This document shows positions 14,375 to 23,645 of a stretch of 35,187 nucleotides of DNA, one piece after another. Position 1 is the first letter of the stretch; each line of letters begins with the position of its first letter. The stretch is taken from assembly GCA_030648255.1 (NCBI GenBank), contig JAUSHZ010000023.1, positions 1-35,187 on the forward strand. Direction: 5' to 3'. Under the pieces are notes generated by a model that did not search any database, was not told where the DNA came from, and saw nothing but the letters and a program-made list of their open reading frames with translations. The position numbers were made by a program, and so were the translations under genes. This DNA comes from a bacterium. GTDB lineage: Bacteria; Patescibacteriota; Minisyncoccia; Minisyncoccales; CG1-02-41-26.

Positions 14375-16010
14375 ACGAATTCCAGTAAACTTTTATTTTG
14401 TGTGTTTTACAATTTTTTCTGCTGCCATATTAGGCATGCTTTTTTATTTACAAATTTTAAAAGGGGAGTATTACGGAGTTCTGGCTTTGGGCCAGCAAAC
14501 CCCTTTGGAAGAAAACAACTCATCAAGGGGAAGTATTTTTTTTAGCGACGGAGTAACCATATTGGCCCAAACAGTAGCCAAGCCCATAATTTCTATATCA
14601 ATAAGCAAAATCCCAGCCGAAGAAAAAGAAAAAACCATGCAAGAGCTATCGGGTATTTTGGGAGAGATAGAAGATACGGGAACAGGTGAAACAATTAAAA
14701 AAGATTTAACTAACGAGCAATACAAGGTTTTAAAACAAAAAAATTATACAGGAACTTATGTAAACGAAGTTTTTAATAGAGTTTATCCAAATAAAAAGTT
14801 GGCCAGCCATTTGGTTGGCTTTGTAAACGGCGAGGGTGAAGGCCAGTATGGAGTTGAATCTTTTTACAATGAAATCTTAAAGGGCAAAGTATCAACTTTT
14901 TCAGTTTTGTCCGCTGCCTTTAATATGAAAGACTCCAATTTAGATGTGGCTGGAAAAAGCTTGCAGCTAACAATTGACTATAATATTCAGTATTATGCTC
15001 AAAAATTGCTGGAGGAAGCGTTTAATGACTGGCAAATGGACTCCGGGCAGATTATAGTCCAAGAACCTTCAACCGGGAAAATTTTAGCCATGGCTATCTG
15101 GCCTGATTTCGACCCAAATCAATATGGCCAAGAAAAAAATGTTTCTGTTTTTTCTAATCCTTCAATACAGGCTCTGTTTGAGCCTGGCTCTGTTTTTAAA
15201 CCCCTTATAATGGCCTCGGCCCTGGAAGAAAAATTAGTCACACCCGAAACAAAGTTTTTTGATGAAGGCGTAGCCAATATTGGCGGGCCTCCAATTTATA
15301 ACTTTGCTAAAAAGGCTTGGGGTGAACAAACAATGGTAGGCGTTTTAGAAAATTCAATTAACACCGGAATGGTTTTTATAGAGCAAAAATTAGGGAAAGC
15401 CGCTTTTCTAAGGTACGCTCAAAAGTTTGACTTATTTGAAAAAACAGGAATTGATTTGGCTGGTGAAATTTATTCAAATAATGAAACATTAAAAAAGGGT
15501 TATCCAAGAGATTTTGCCGTAGCCAGTTTTGGCCAAGGTATTCAAATAACCTCTATGCAATTACTTAGAGCCATAAGCACTATTGCCAATGAAGGCAATA
15601 TGATGGAGCCATATGTTGTTAAAAAAATTATTTCTCAAAATAACAAAGAAGAAATTGAAAAACCTGTTTTAGAAAAGCAAGTTATTTCACCAGACACAGC
15701 TCAAAAAATTTCAGCTATGATGGTTTCGGTGGTTGAAAATGGGGGAGGTAGGCGAGCCAAAGTGCCAGGCTATCTAGTAGCTGGCAAAACCGGAACAGCT
15801 CAAATTCCAAAGCCAACTGGCGGTTATTATGATGACAGAACCATTCAAAGTTTTGTGGGATTTGCCCCAGCCAATTCTCCCAAATTTTCAATAATAATTC
15901 GGCTGGACAATCCCAAACAATCGGATGCGGCCTCCTCTTGCGCCGCGCCAATTTTTGGCAAATTAGCAAAATACATCATCGACTTAAAGCAAATCCCCCC
16001 AAGTAATTAG
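14370..16010 (+). CDS. ftsI: Peptidoglycan transpeptidase FtsI (PBP2/3, class B PBP)
   Basis: From GTG 14370 the product has 546 residues; TTG 14355 would add five, and neither has a clear SD. An N-terminal transmembrane helix (about 5-27) is followed by a dimerisation domain with the RGSIFFSDG motif and a transpeptidase domain. The active site is complete: Ser274-x-x-Lys277 in EPGSVFKPL, SIN at 329-331, and KTG at 473-475. FtsI makes septal cross-links. The cluster stops here: murE, mraY, ftsW and murG do not follow. The 3' end overlaps the convergent gene by 4 nt with no terminator. Confidence 0.94.
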   Translation: MKRIPVNFYFVCFTIFSAAILGMLFYLQILKGEYYGVLALGQQTPLEENNSSRGSIFFSDGVTILAQTVAKPIISISISKIPAEEKEKTMQELSGILGEIEDTGTGETIKKDLTNEQYKVLKQKNYTGTYVNEVFNRVYPNKKLASHLVGFVNGEGEGQYGVESFYNEILKGKVSTFSVLSAAFNMKDSNLDVAGKSLQLTIDYNIQYYAQKLLEEAFNDWQMDSGQIIVQEPSTGKILAMAIWPDFDPNQYGQEKNVSVFSNPSIQALFEPGSVFKPLIMASALEEKLVTPETKFFDEGVANIGGPPIYNFAKKAWGEQTMVGVLENSINTGMVFIEQKLGKAAFLRYAQKFDLFEKTGIDLAGEIYSNNETLKKGYPRDFAVASFGQGIQITSMQLLRAISTIANEGNMMEPYVVKKIISQNNKEEIEKPVLEKQVISPDTAQKISAMMVSVVENGGGRRAKVPGYLVAGKTGTAQIPKPTGGYYDDRTIQSFVGFAPANSPKFSIIIRLDNPKQSDAASSCAAPIFGKLAKYIIDLKQIPPSN

Positions 16011-19000
16011 TTATTTTTCTTTATTTTTTTGCCTCCCAGATAGTTTTTAAGGGTGTTTGCCATAGCCCCATAGCTTTTATCTGTGAAATTTTCCACATAG
16101 TTATCATGCCGGAATTTTTGGACATTCATTCCCGGGTCGATAATTTTGTAGGCCTCTTTAAATTTTTCTAATGGAATCATCTTACCTCTTTTATCGTAGG
16201 CCTTTTCAATAAATGACTGAAAGGCGTTTAACATGTTGCCATTATTGTTTAAAATCCATGTTTCAACACCTATTCCTCCAATGCCACCTTCTTCTTGTTT
16301 TTTGTAGACTTTGTTTTCTTTAAGAATTTTTTTCGTTAAAACAATATTGGCTATTATTTCTTGCTGGGCTTTTTCTCCTATGTTATCTTTTATCCAGTTA
16401 AGTTTTTCTTGTACTGCGTTGTGGGAGCCAAAATAAACTAACTCAGATTTTTTTACAAAGCCAATATCAATATCCATTAATTTTTCGCTTGATGTTTTTG
16501 ACCCGAAGGTTCTTAGTTGTAAAATGGCCCCTTTTCCTTGTGGCGTATAAGAGTCGCTTTTTTCCGGGTTTAGGCGAGTTATAAGTTCTGTGGCAATTTT
16601 TTGGGCTTTTTCGGTATCATTAGCGTCAAGGCGTAAGGTTAGGTCAAAATCATAATCATTAGGAAGGTTGGTATTTCTGCCAGTTGACCCAGTGTTTAAA
16701 AGTTCAGCGCCCATAATACTTGTGCTGTGATCATCCTTCATCTCTATGTCATTTTGCCCAAGAACCTCTGTTATAAGTTGTTTTATTTCACTTGATAGAA
16801 TTTCTAACTTTTCAGCATCTTCTTTCTTCTGCTCAGAAAGGTTGTTTACTTCAGCATAATTTAGAGCACCTTTAGTAGTTGGAGAAAATTCAAAAGGATT
16901 GCCATCAAATTTCTCTAGGCCGTTAAAGTTTTTTCGCAGTTCTTGGTATTGCTCTGGGGTAAAAATAATTTTACCATTTGTGTCTGTGATAGGTACATAG
17001 TATCCGTTTTGAGCTATCTCAAAACAAACTTTCTCAAAGTCTTTTTTATCGAGTCCTTCTTGGGCAATCATAAAATCAATTTCAGTGATAGGAAAGCCAG
17101 TTCTTATGCCGTAGTGTTTTTCATTAGCAGAATTAGAATTGAAAAGTTCAAGTTTTTTAGGGTTATATTCTTTTATGTTTTCTTTGGTAGTTATTTGATA
17201 TTGGCCTCTATCCTTCATAGCAAACAATAGATTTCCGTATCCTTTTGATAAAGAGTTGTCCACTGCCTCTTTAAAGCTTTTTTCACTATCTTCTTTTGAA
17301 ACTCTACTCACATCTGTATCAAGTGGAGTTGAATCTGAATCAGCTCCAGCACCAAGATATTCTTTAGCCACAGAGCCACCTTGGAGAATACTTGAAATAT
17401 ATGTTGTATCTACACCCTTTAACAAGTCACCTTCCTTAAGTAATAAGTTTTCTTCTTGGGCAATATTTAACCCTCTCTGGTGGGCTTGAGTTTTAGTTTC
17501 TTTCATTTCTTCAAGGACTTCTTCAATATTTTTATAGCCCATTGGCTTTAAAAACATATCAGATATTCTTTGAGTAATTGATTGACCTTCTTTAGCTCCA
17601 ATGTCAATTCTTAGTTTTTGATATGAATCTAAAATATTGTTATCTAAGTTTAAATTTTCAGGGGAAGTATCTCCGCCTAATTGGGAATTTGCAAAAAGTG
17701 TTTGAATTTTTAATAAAAAATGCCTTAATTGCTGTTGTTCGTCTTCATTCAAATTTTCTACTTTTTTTATCTCGGCTTGCTCTAGTATTTTTTGGCCATC
17801 TTGGAGAATAAGTAAATAGTCCCTTAAATTTCTATTAGCTGATTTAATGTGAGTTTGGAGCAGGTCTTTATATATAGTATCCATCCGTCTTCTTGGTGTT
17901 GATTTTTTTAAATAAGGGCTTGCATTTTCTTTATCTCTTAAAGTAGAATCGATTTTTTTTTGCGGATTTAAGGTAGCGAAAATTTTAAAAATTTTTCCAA
18001 CTAAAGGAAGATTATTTTTAATAAAAATGCTTTCTATTTTCTCGTATGAATTTAAGGGATCATCTTCGGTAAGGAGTTGCTTTAAAAGCTGATTTTTTAT
18101 CTTTTGAATTTCTTGGCTTGGGGAGTTATTAATTTTTAAAAGAATATCAATGTATGGTACCCTTTTCTCTTCTGGAACAGCAAGAATTTTTTCAGCGTTG
18201 TTAGCTAAAATTTTATAGATATCTTTGTTGTCTAATAATCCTGTTTTATGTAAATTATAAATATTCTGGAATTTTTCGGGGCTGTTCCAAAGAATCATTG
18301 TTACTTTGGGGTTACAATAAAAATCTTGATACTTATTTATAATTTCAGGGTCAATAATTAGTTTTTTTTCAAGGATGTTTTCTAAGTTGTTGGAAAGAGC
18401 ATAGTAGAGTTGCTTATGTTCTAAAAGCCCGCCAGCTTGTAAATTGTAGATAGCGGAAAATGTTTTTTCATCTTTTCTAAGGGCTTTTTGGGCTTTTTTG
18501 CAGCAATAAAAATCTTGATATTTGTCAAATATTTCAGGGTCAATTATTTCTCTGTTATTGTTTATTGCTTCAAGGAAACTTGGTTCAGTTAAGGCGCCAA
18601 TACTGTTATACCATACTGCTTTTTTTGTAATTACTTGAAGTTCCGGATTATTTTTTAAATAGTTAATTGATTCCTCAAGCTTTTCTTTTCTATCTCTTTG
18701 TAAGCTAACTAAATGCTCTAATTCGTCTCTTTCTCCAGAATAATGGTAGCCATAGTATTCTTCTAAGTTTTTTAAATTTTTTAAAAGATTCGGTTGTTTC
18801 AAAAGCTCTATAAAAATATTGGTTTTTTCAAAATATTGCGGGTTGCCAAAATAATAAAAATTAGTAGAATAATTATTGTTTGCATCAGAGGAAGAAAAAA
18901 TCTTATCTTTTCTTGAATTAGTTAATATTTTAATTATTTCTATTCCCTCAGCGCTTGCCATTCTTTCTTGCACCTCTTTGTTTTTATATAACCTTGCTAA

Positions 19001-20488
19001 TGTTAGGGCAGGGAAGGTTTCTAGTTCTTTGGGCAATTGTTTTTGTAGATTATCGGCCCAACCTTGAAAACCCCCCGTTAAAAGAACTTCTCCGTAAGGA
19101 ATAGAGACATTTAGATTATCAGCTATTCTTTCAATTTCGTCTATGCTCTGTTTTTTTGAACTTTCAAACTTTTTTAAAGTATAGAGTACTGGAATAAAGT
19201 TTTTATTCTCGCTGAGATCTTTTAATAGTTCTTTCTCATATCCGAATTTTTCACCCCTAAGGATGGCAAAATTAGAAGTAAATTCTTTGAATTTTTCGTC
19301 TTTAATTTGTTCAATAAAGGTTTGCATTGCTGGTTGCTCTATTATCTCTTGGTGATGATTAAGATTGGAACGAGCTTGATCTGCCCGGTTTTTTTCAATA
19401 GTTTCTTTTTCTTTTTGATAGTTAAACCCTTTACTAACTTTTCTATCAGCGTGATCTCCTAATAAAAAAGAGGAGAATTCGTTTGGGCTAACACCAGCAT
19501 CAAGTAGTGTAGTTATCTCATCTACCACCCCTTCTTCACAAAGATTTTTTATTTTGTGGGCGATGTCGTAATAATCTTTTGTATAAGTAGGGTTTTTGTC
19601 TCGTTCTCTTACCCAAAGTCCTTCTTTTCCTCCCATTGAGCAAATAAAGTCAAAGGCCTTCTGGTTATTAGCTATAAAAAGATAATCTTTGAAGTTTATT
19701 GGTTCAACTTTTTCGTCAAGGGCTACGCTAATATCGGCAATTTTTTTTTGAATATCTGGAGTGAGTTCTTTTTCAATTGATTCGTCTTTGATAAGCTCTG
19801 TCCAGTCTTCAATATTTTTTATCTCTTGTATATCAGCAGAAGAAAATCCTGCGTTAATATTTGCCAATATTCGGATTTTTTCTTTAGCATTTGGCACAGT
19901 CATAATTTCCTTTAGGTTTTCTAAATCCCGTACATTTCTAATTAGTATTTCAAAGCCTGATTTTTTTAGAGTATCAATTATTTCTACTGGGTTCTGCTCT
20001 AATCCGTTTATTTTTTTTAAGAATTTTAAGTGGTATGGATTAAATTTGTAATGTTCTTGAACGGGTTCCTCCTTGTGATTAAGGATATCATCAACAATGT
20101 TTTCTTCAAGATAATCAACCAACTCAAGCATTTGACGCCTATCTTTTATTCCTGATAAAGCAAAACGGGTTAATCGAAACCCGTCTCTTATTTTTTCCTT
20201 GAAAGATTTTTCTTGTTTTTCTAATTTTTCTGGCTTCATTACTCTTTTTAACACTGCCTGTTTTTCTCTTTCCCTAGAGAAAGAGTTATTTATCTCTTCG
20301 ATTTGTTCTGCTTTTTCTTCAAGTCGTAATTTTAAGGCAAACTCTTGAGCTTTCTCAGTGATTTCTTGTTCTGGGGTTTTCTCAACATCAACAGGAGCAA
20401 TTTCTTGTTCTTGGTTACTTGGCTCTTTTTCAATATCTTCCTCTTGGTTTTCTGGCTCAAAAGAGGGGAATTGTTCTGGGTTTCCCAT
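16007..20488 (-). CDS. Giant 1493-residue protein with two nucleotidyltransferase-like motifs
   Basis: I cannot name this protein. It has no signal peptide and starts with a Glu/Gln-rich tail. A long, mostly helical middle contains an obvious tandem repeat of about 63 residues (about 645-709 and 710-775) sharing IDPEI..KYQDFYC, IYNL...GLL and ILEK/ILA. Near residues 1030-1057 LQGGSVAKEYLGAGAD....DTDV resembles a nucleotidyltransferase GGS...DxD signature. A second, better one lies at about 1268-1285 (GSTGRNTNLPNDYDFDL) with a third acidic strand LMDIDIGF near 1335. A cytoplasmic enzyme or toxin-like nucleotidyltransferase fused to a scaffold is my inference. It is transcribed opposite to its neighbours from a divergent promoter. 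Confidence 0.75.
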   Translation of the reverse strand: MGNPEQFPSFEPENQEEDIEKEPSNQEQEIAPVDVEKTPEQEITEKAQEFALKLRLEEKAEQIEEINNSFSREREKQAVLKRVMKPEKLEKQEKSFKEKIRDGFRLTRFALSGIKDRRQMLELVDYLEENIVDDILNHKEEPVQEHYKFNPYHLKFLKKINGLEQNPVEIIDTLKKSGFEILIRNVRDLENLKEIMTVPNAKEKIRILANINAGFSSADIQEIKNIEDWTELIKDESIEKELTPDIQKKIADISVALDEKVEPINFKDYLFIANNQKAFDFICSMGGKEGLWVRERDKNPTYTKDYYDIAHKIKNLCEEGVVDEITTLLDAGVSPNEFSSFLLGDHADRKVSKGFNYQKEKETIEKNRADQARSNLNHHQEIIEQPAMQTFIEQIKDEKFKEFTSNFAILRGEKFGYEKELLKDLSENKNFIPVLYTLKKFESSKKQSIDEIERIADNLNVSIPYGEVLLTGGFQGWADNLQKQLPKELETFPALTLARLYKNKEVQERMASAEGIEIIKILTNSRKDKIFSSSDANNNYSTNFYYFGNPQYFEKTNIFIELLKQPNLLKNLKNLEEYYGYHYSGERDELEHLVSLQRDRKEKLEESINYLKNNPELQVITKKAVWYNSIGALTEPSFLEAINNNREIIDPEIFDKYQDFYCCKKAQKALRKDEKTFSAIYNLQAGGLLEHKQLYYALSNNLENILEKKLIIDPEIINKYQDFYCNPKVTMILWNSPEKFQNIYNLHKTGLLDNKDIYKILANNAEKILAVPEEKRVPYIDILLKINNSPSQEIQKIKNQLLKQLLTEDDPLNSYEKIESIFIKNNLPLVGKIFKIFATLNPQKKIDSTLRDKENASPYLKKSTPRRRMDTIYKDLLQTHIKSANRNLRDYLLILQDGQKILEQAEIKKVENLNEDEQQQLRHFLLKIQTLFANSQLGGDTSPENLNLDNNILDSYQKLRIDIGAKEGQSITQRISDMFLKPMGYKNIEEVLEEMKETKTQAHQRGLNIAQEENLLLKEGDLLKGVDTTYISSILQGGSVAKEYLGAGADSDSTPLDTDVSRVSKEDSEKSFKEAVDNSLSKGYGNLLFAMKDRGQYQITTKENIKEYNPKKLELFNSNSANEKHYGIRTGFPITEIDFMIAQEGLDKKDFEKVCFEIAQNGYYVPITDTNGKIIFTPEQYQELRKNFNGLEKFDGNPFEFSPTTKGALNYAEVNNLSEQKKEDAEKLEILSSEIKQLITEVLGQNDIEMKDDHSTSIMGAELLNTGSTGRNTNLPNDYDFDLTLRLDANDTEKAQKIATELITRLNPEKSDSYTPQGKGAILQLRTFGSKTSSEKLMDIDIGFVKKSELVYFGSHNAVQEKLNWIKDNIGEKAQQEIIANIVLTKKILKENKVYKKQEEGGIGGIGVETWILNNNGNMLNAFQSFIEKAYDKRGKMIPLEKFKEAYKIIDPGMNVQKFRHDNYVENFTDKSYGAMANTLKNYLGGKKIKKNN

Positions 20489-20507
20489 AAATTCTATTTA
20501 TTTATAA

Positions 20508-20574
20508 AGTATAAGTTGTTTTATATCTGTTGACAAGTTGCTTTGTTCTTGCAAATAAATTAAAATAATATAAT
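20508..20574. promoter_or_regulatory. Divergent promoter region
   Basis: For the minus-strand gene, TTGTCA (complement of 20531-20536), 17 nt and TATACT (complement of 20508-20513) form a good promoter. On the plus strand TTGACA overlaps it (20530-20535) with AAATAA 17 nt later. A perfect TATAAT lies at 20569-20574 with a weak -35. The shared TTGACAA means the two directions may compete. Confidence 0.65.
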
Positions 20575-20595
20575 AAATAACTTAATTTAAATGCT

Positions 20596-20964
20596 ATGGA
20601 TATAGATAAAGAAAAAAACCCACTAGTTGAAAAGTTCGAAGAGGAGGGGAGTGGGAGTATAGAAAAAAGAGAAGATACAGCTGAGGAGCAGGAGTTAAAA
20701 GAGGTCCAGCCAGAAATAAAGGGAGAAGATATTGTCTATACTAAACCAGTTCCAAGTGATGGTGATAACGAGGCAAGTATTCTTAAAGAGACTGATAATT
20801 TAAGAGAAAAAACAGAGGGTAGAAAAATAGAGCATCTTTTAGAGTTAGCTCAAGATAAGGGCAAAGGCATAGATTTTGCTATTGAAGTGGCCAAAAAAAC
20901 TGGGGACCCCTGCTTGATAGATTTATTACATGATACTCTAGTTAAAAAAGGTTTATATCTATGA
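20596..20964 (+). CDS. Small acidic protein paired with VirD4-like ATPase
   Basis: The product has 122 residues. The first 75 are acidic, Glu/Lys-rich and probably disordered. The last 45 (HLLELAQDKGKGIDFAIEVAKK and LIDLLHDTLVKKGLYL) look like a compact helical domain. There is no signal peptide or membrane segment. Its stop overlaps the ATPase start by ATGA, so the two are translationally coupled and may interact. I do not recognise a family; an accessory or regulatory subunit of the ATPase is inferred. Confidence 0.72.
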   Translation: MDIDKEKNPLVEKFEEEGSGSIEKREDTAEEQELKEVQPEIKGEDIVYTKPVPSDGDNEASILKETDNLREKTEGRKIEHLLELAQDKGKGIDFAIEVAKKTGDPCLIDLLHDTLVKKGLYL

Positions 20965-23408
20965 TATTTTTATATTTTTTGCCAATTATAGTTTTAGCAA
21001 TTGGTTTTTTAGTGGTTTGGATTTTATTGGGCAAAGGCAGAAAAATTACTCGGCTTTCTCAAAGCTTGAAAATGTCTTTGTTTTTAGTAAAAATGCCAAG
21101 ATATGAAAAGAAAAAAGATGAAAAAGAGAAACAGGATATAAAATTATTAATTGAGCAAATGGAGCAAATCTATTCTCAGTTTTTATATTTAAAATCGCCA
21201 AATTTTTTTAAAAGAGTTTTTCAAGGGTATAAAACGCCACGAATTGCCCTAGAGCTTGCCTCGGAAGTTGGCGGGCCTGATATTTCTTTTTATATCGCCG
21301 TGCCAAACTATATGGAAACCGGGATAGAAAAAAATATCCAAGGTGTTTTTCCTCAAGCTGTAATAGAAAAAGTGCCCCAAGATTATACTGTGTTTGAGCC
21401 CCAAGCAAAAGTGGCAGGTGCTCGGCTTTTTTTGCAAAAGCCGCTTTATTTTCCTATTCAAACATTTAAAAAATTAGAAAAAGACCCGCTTGCCACTTTA
21501 ACCAATGCTTTAAGTAAAATTAAGCCCGAGGAAGGAGCAGCTATTCAAATTATTGTGCGCTCTACCAAGTTTGAGCTTAAGAAACAGGGCGAGAAAATGC
21601 TTTCAGAAATCACAGAAAAAGGTGCTAATATAAAGTCTGCTATGGCTCAAGCTGGAAAAAGCCAAGTAGCTGATTGGGCTGGAACAGCTTTTAACGCCAT
21701 AGCTGTTTCTAATAAAAAAGAAGATGCGTCATCGCTAACGCCCAAAGGAGGGGGCGTTAGCGAAGCTGTTTTGGAAGCAGTTAAATCAAAAATTCAAAAA
21801 CCGATTTTAGAGGTTAATATCCGCTTATTGGGCGTGGCTCAAGATAAAGAAAGAGCCGAGGAAATTTTAAGCCATTTAGAAGCTGGCTTTTCGCAGTTTT
21901 CTTCTGCTTTAAATGGGTTTGAAATATCAAGAGTAAAAGAGAGAAAAATTAAAAAATTTGTTTACGATTTTAGTTTCCGCGATTTTAATGAAAAAGAAAG
22001 AGTAATTTTAAACTTAGAAGAATTAACTTCGCTTTATCATTTTCCCTTGCCCCATATTGAATCGCCCCAAATTAGATGGGCAAAAACAAAAGAATCAGCC
22101 CCGCCAAGCAATTTGCCAAATCAAGGTTTAAATTTAATTGGCAATGTTCTTTTTCGAAATGAAGAAAAGCCTGTTTATTTTGCCTCCAGAGAGGATAGAA
22201 GAAGGCATTTTTATGTTGTTGGGCAAACAGGCACTGGTAAAAGCTCGCTTTTGCGGGAAATGATAAGGCAAGACATACTTGCTGGGGAGGGCGTGGCTTT
22301 AATTGACCCAAATGGAGATTTAATTGAACACACCTTGGCAAATATCCCCAAAGAAAGAATTGATGACGTGGTTTTATTTGAGCCGTTTGATATGAAGCGG
22401 CCTTGCGGCTTAAATATGCTTGAATGGAAAACGCCAGAACAAAAAGATTTTGCTATTTCAGAAATGATTACTATTTATTCAAAGCTTTTTCCGCCAGAAA
22501 TTATCGGTCCAATGTTTGAGCACTATATGAGAAACGCTATGTTGCTTTTGATGGCAGATAAAGACAACCCCGGCACATTAGTTGATATTCCTCGGCTTTT
22601 TACAGACAAAGAATTTATGGAGGGGTTATTAAAAAAGGTTACCGATCCGTTAGTGCGGTCTTTCTGGCTAAAAGAATGGGGGCAAACAACCGGCCAAACA
22701 AAATCGGATATGTTGGGCTATGTGGTTTCAAAAGTTGGCAGGTTTGTGGAAAATGAAATGATGCGGAATATTATTGGCCAAAGCAAAAGCACTTTTGACT
22801 TGGAGGATATAATGAACAATAAAAAAATATTCTTAGCTAATCTTTCCAAGGGCCAAACAGGGGAAATGAATAGTTCTTTGCTAGGTTTGATTTTGGTTTC
22901 TAAAATGCAACTAACTGCTTTTAGAAGAGCAAGTATGCCCGAAGCAACTCGTCAAGATTTTTATTTGTATATTGATGAGTTTCAAAACTTTACCACCGAC
23001 AGTATTGCCACTATTTTATCAGAAGCCAGAAAGTATCGCTTGGATTTAATTTTAGCCCACCAGTTTATGCCACAATTAACCAGAGAAATAAGAGATGCGG
23101 TTATTGGTAATGTGGGCAGTATGGCTGCTTTTAGGGTGGGGGCAGAAGACGCTGAATTTTTAGAAAAGCAATTTGAGCCAGAATTTTCCCGCTATGATTT
23201 GCTTAATATTGATAATTTTAATTTGATTATTAAGATGATGATTAATAATACTGTATCTTCGCCATTTAAAATGAAGATAGCTAAACCAAAAGAGGGGAGC
23301 GCTTTAACAACCGTGGGGGAGATAAAGAAATTATCAAAGTTAAAATATGCCCGATCAAAAGCCGTTGTTGAGCAAGAAATTATTGCCCGGTCTCGATTGG
23401 GCTTGTAG
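20961..23408 (+). CDS. VirD4/TraG-like membrane-anchored ATPase
   Basis: The product has 815 residues. An N-terminal transmembrane helix (about 3-24) is followed by a large domain of about 370 residues. The motor domain has Walker A GQTGTGKSS (421-429), ALIDPNGDLIEH just after it and Walker B FYLYIDEFQNF (Asp672-Glu673). LAHQFMPQLT and VGSMAAFRVGAEDAEFLEKQF further on are typical of type IV secretion coupling ATPases. These proteins pump DNA or protein across the envelope. No relaxase, VirB4 or pilin lies in the window, so conjugation cannot be claimed; a role in DNA uptake or secretion is possible. The leader promoter of the next cassette overlaps its stop codon. Confidence 0.85.
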   Translation: MIFLYFLPIIVLAIGFLVVWILLGKGRKITRLSQSLKMSLFLVKMPRYEKKKDEKEKQDIKLLIEQMEQIYSQFLYLKSPNFFKRVFQGYKTPRIALELASEVGGPDISFYIAVPNYMETGIEKNIQGVFPQAVIEKVPQDYTVFEPQAKVAGARLFLQKPLYFPIQTFKKLEKDPLATLTNALSKIKPEEGAAIQIIVRSTKFELKKQGEKMLSEITEKGANIKSAMAQAGKSQVADWAGTAFNAIAVSNKKEDASSLTPKGGGVSEAVLEAVKSKIQKPILEVNIRLLGVAQDKERAEEILSHLEAGFSQFSSALNGFEISRVKERKIKKFVYDFSFRDFNEKERVILNLEELTSLYHFPLPHIESPQIRWAKTKESAPPSNLPNQGLNLIGNVLFRNEEKPVYFASREDRRRHFYVVGQTGTGKSSLLREMIRQDILAGEGVALIDPNGDLIEHTLANIPKERIDDVVLFEPFDMKRPCGLNMLEWKTPEQKDFAISEMITIYSKLFPPEIIGPMFEHYMRNAMLLLMADKDNPGTLVDIPRLFTDKEFMEGLLKKVTDPLVRSFWLKEWGQTTGQTKSDMLGYVVSKVGRFVENEMMRNIIGQSKSTFDLEDIMNNKKIFLANLSKGQTGEMNSSLLGLILVSKMQLTAFRRASMPEATRQDFYLYIDEFQNFTTDSIATILSEARKYRLDLILAHQFMPQLTREIRDAVIGNVGSMAAFRVGAEDAEFLEKQFEPEFSRYDLLNIDNFNLIIKMMINNTVSSPFKMKIAKPKEGSALTTVGEIKKLSKLKYARSKAVVEQEIIARSRLGL

Positions 23409-23431
23409 TTTTAAATAAAGTTTGCTATATA
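23403..23431 (+). promoter_or_regulatory. Promoter of Leu-rich leader cassette (TTTGC-type)
   Basis: TTGTAG (23403-23408), 17 nt, then TATATA (23426-23431) preceded by TTTGC. Twelve nt separate the -10 from the leader ATG, as in the two other cassettes at 28044 and 34404. The transcript would begin about 5 nt before the ATG. Confidence 0.75.
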
Positions 23432-23443
23432 TAAAATATAGTT

Positions 23444-23536
23444 ATGAAAAGTATAAATCAAAAACAATCTCTTGGTTTGTTGTTAGGCTTGTTAAGCAAA
23501 CCCCAAGCTGGGAAGGTTTTTGGTGTTATTAAATAG
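23444..23536 (+). CDS. Leu-rich attenuator leader peptide (30 aa)
   Basis: This 30-codon frame starts MKSINQKQS and then reads LGLLLGLL (six Leu codons in eight: CTT, TTG, TTG, TTA, TTG, TTA), ending KPQAGKVFGVIK. The Leu run is placed just before a CCC-AAGCT-GGG hairpin, where a stalled ribosome would disrupt it. The GGGAAGG...TTTTTGG region can then pair with downstream AAAAACTTTAAGCCTCCCC as an antiterminator. This is the layout of classical amino-acid attenuators such as leuL. What is sensed (Leu-tRNA shortage or any slow translation there) is inference. The gene controlled, at 23646, is not a recognised Leu gene. Confidence 0.72.
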   Translation: MKSINQKQSLGLLLGLLSKPQAGKVFGVIK

Positions 23537-23562
23537 AAAGATAAATTACTAAAAACTTTAAG

Positions 23563-23588
23563 CCTCCCCAGCGATGGGGAGGTTTTTT
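23563..23588 (+). terminator. Attenuator terminator of Leu-rich leader
   Basis: CCTCCCC-AGCGAT-GGGGAGG followed by TTTTTT. The 5' arm is also the partner of the antiterminator strand within the leader (GGGAAGGTTTTT), so the two structures exclude each other. Confidence 0.88.
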
Positions 23589-23611
23589 GTTTACTTGAAC
23601 ATTAAAAAATC

Positions 23612-23640
23612 AGCGGTAGTCGGACTACCGCTAAAAGGAG
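23612..23640 (+). promoter_or_regulatory. Perfect hairpin abutting the SD of the cassette gene
   Basis: AGCGGTAGT-CGG-ACTACCGCT (23612-23632) ends directly before AAAAGGAG (23633-23640), which lies 5 nt from ATG 23646. It may stabilise the mRNA or tune initiation. Strong SDs are rare in this window and occur mainly in the three cassettes. Confidence 0.7.
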
Positions 23641-23645
23641 AAGCT

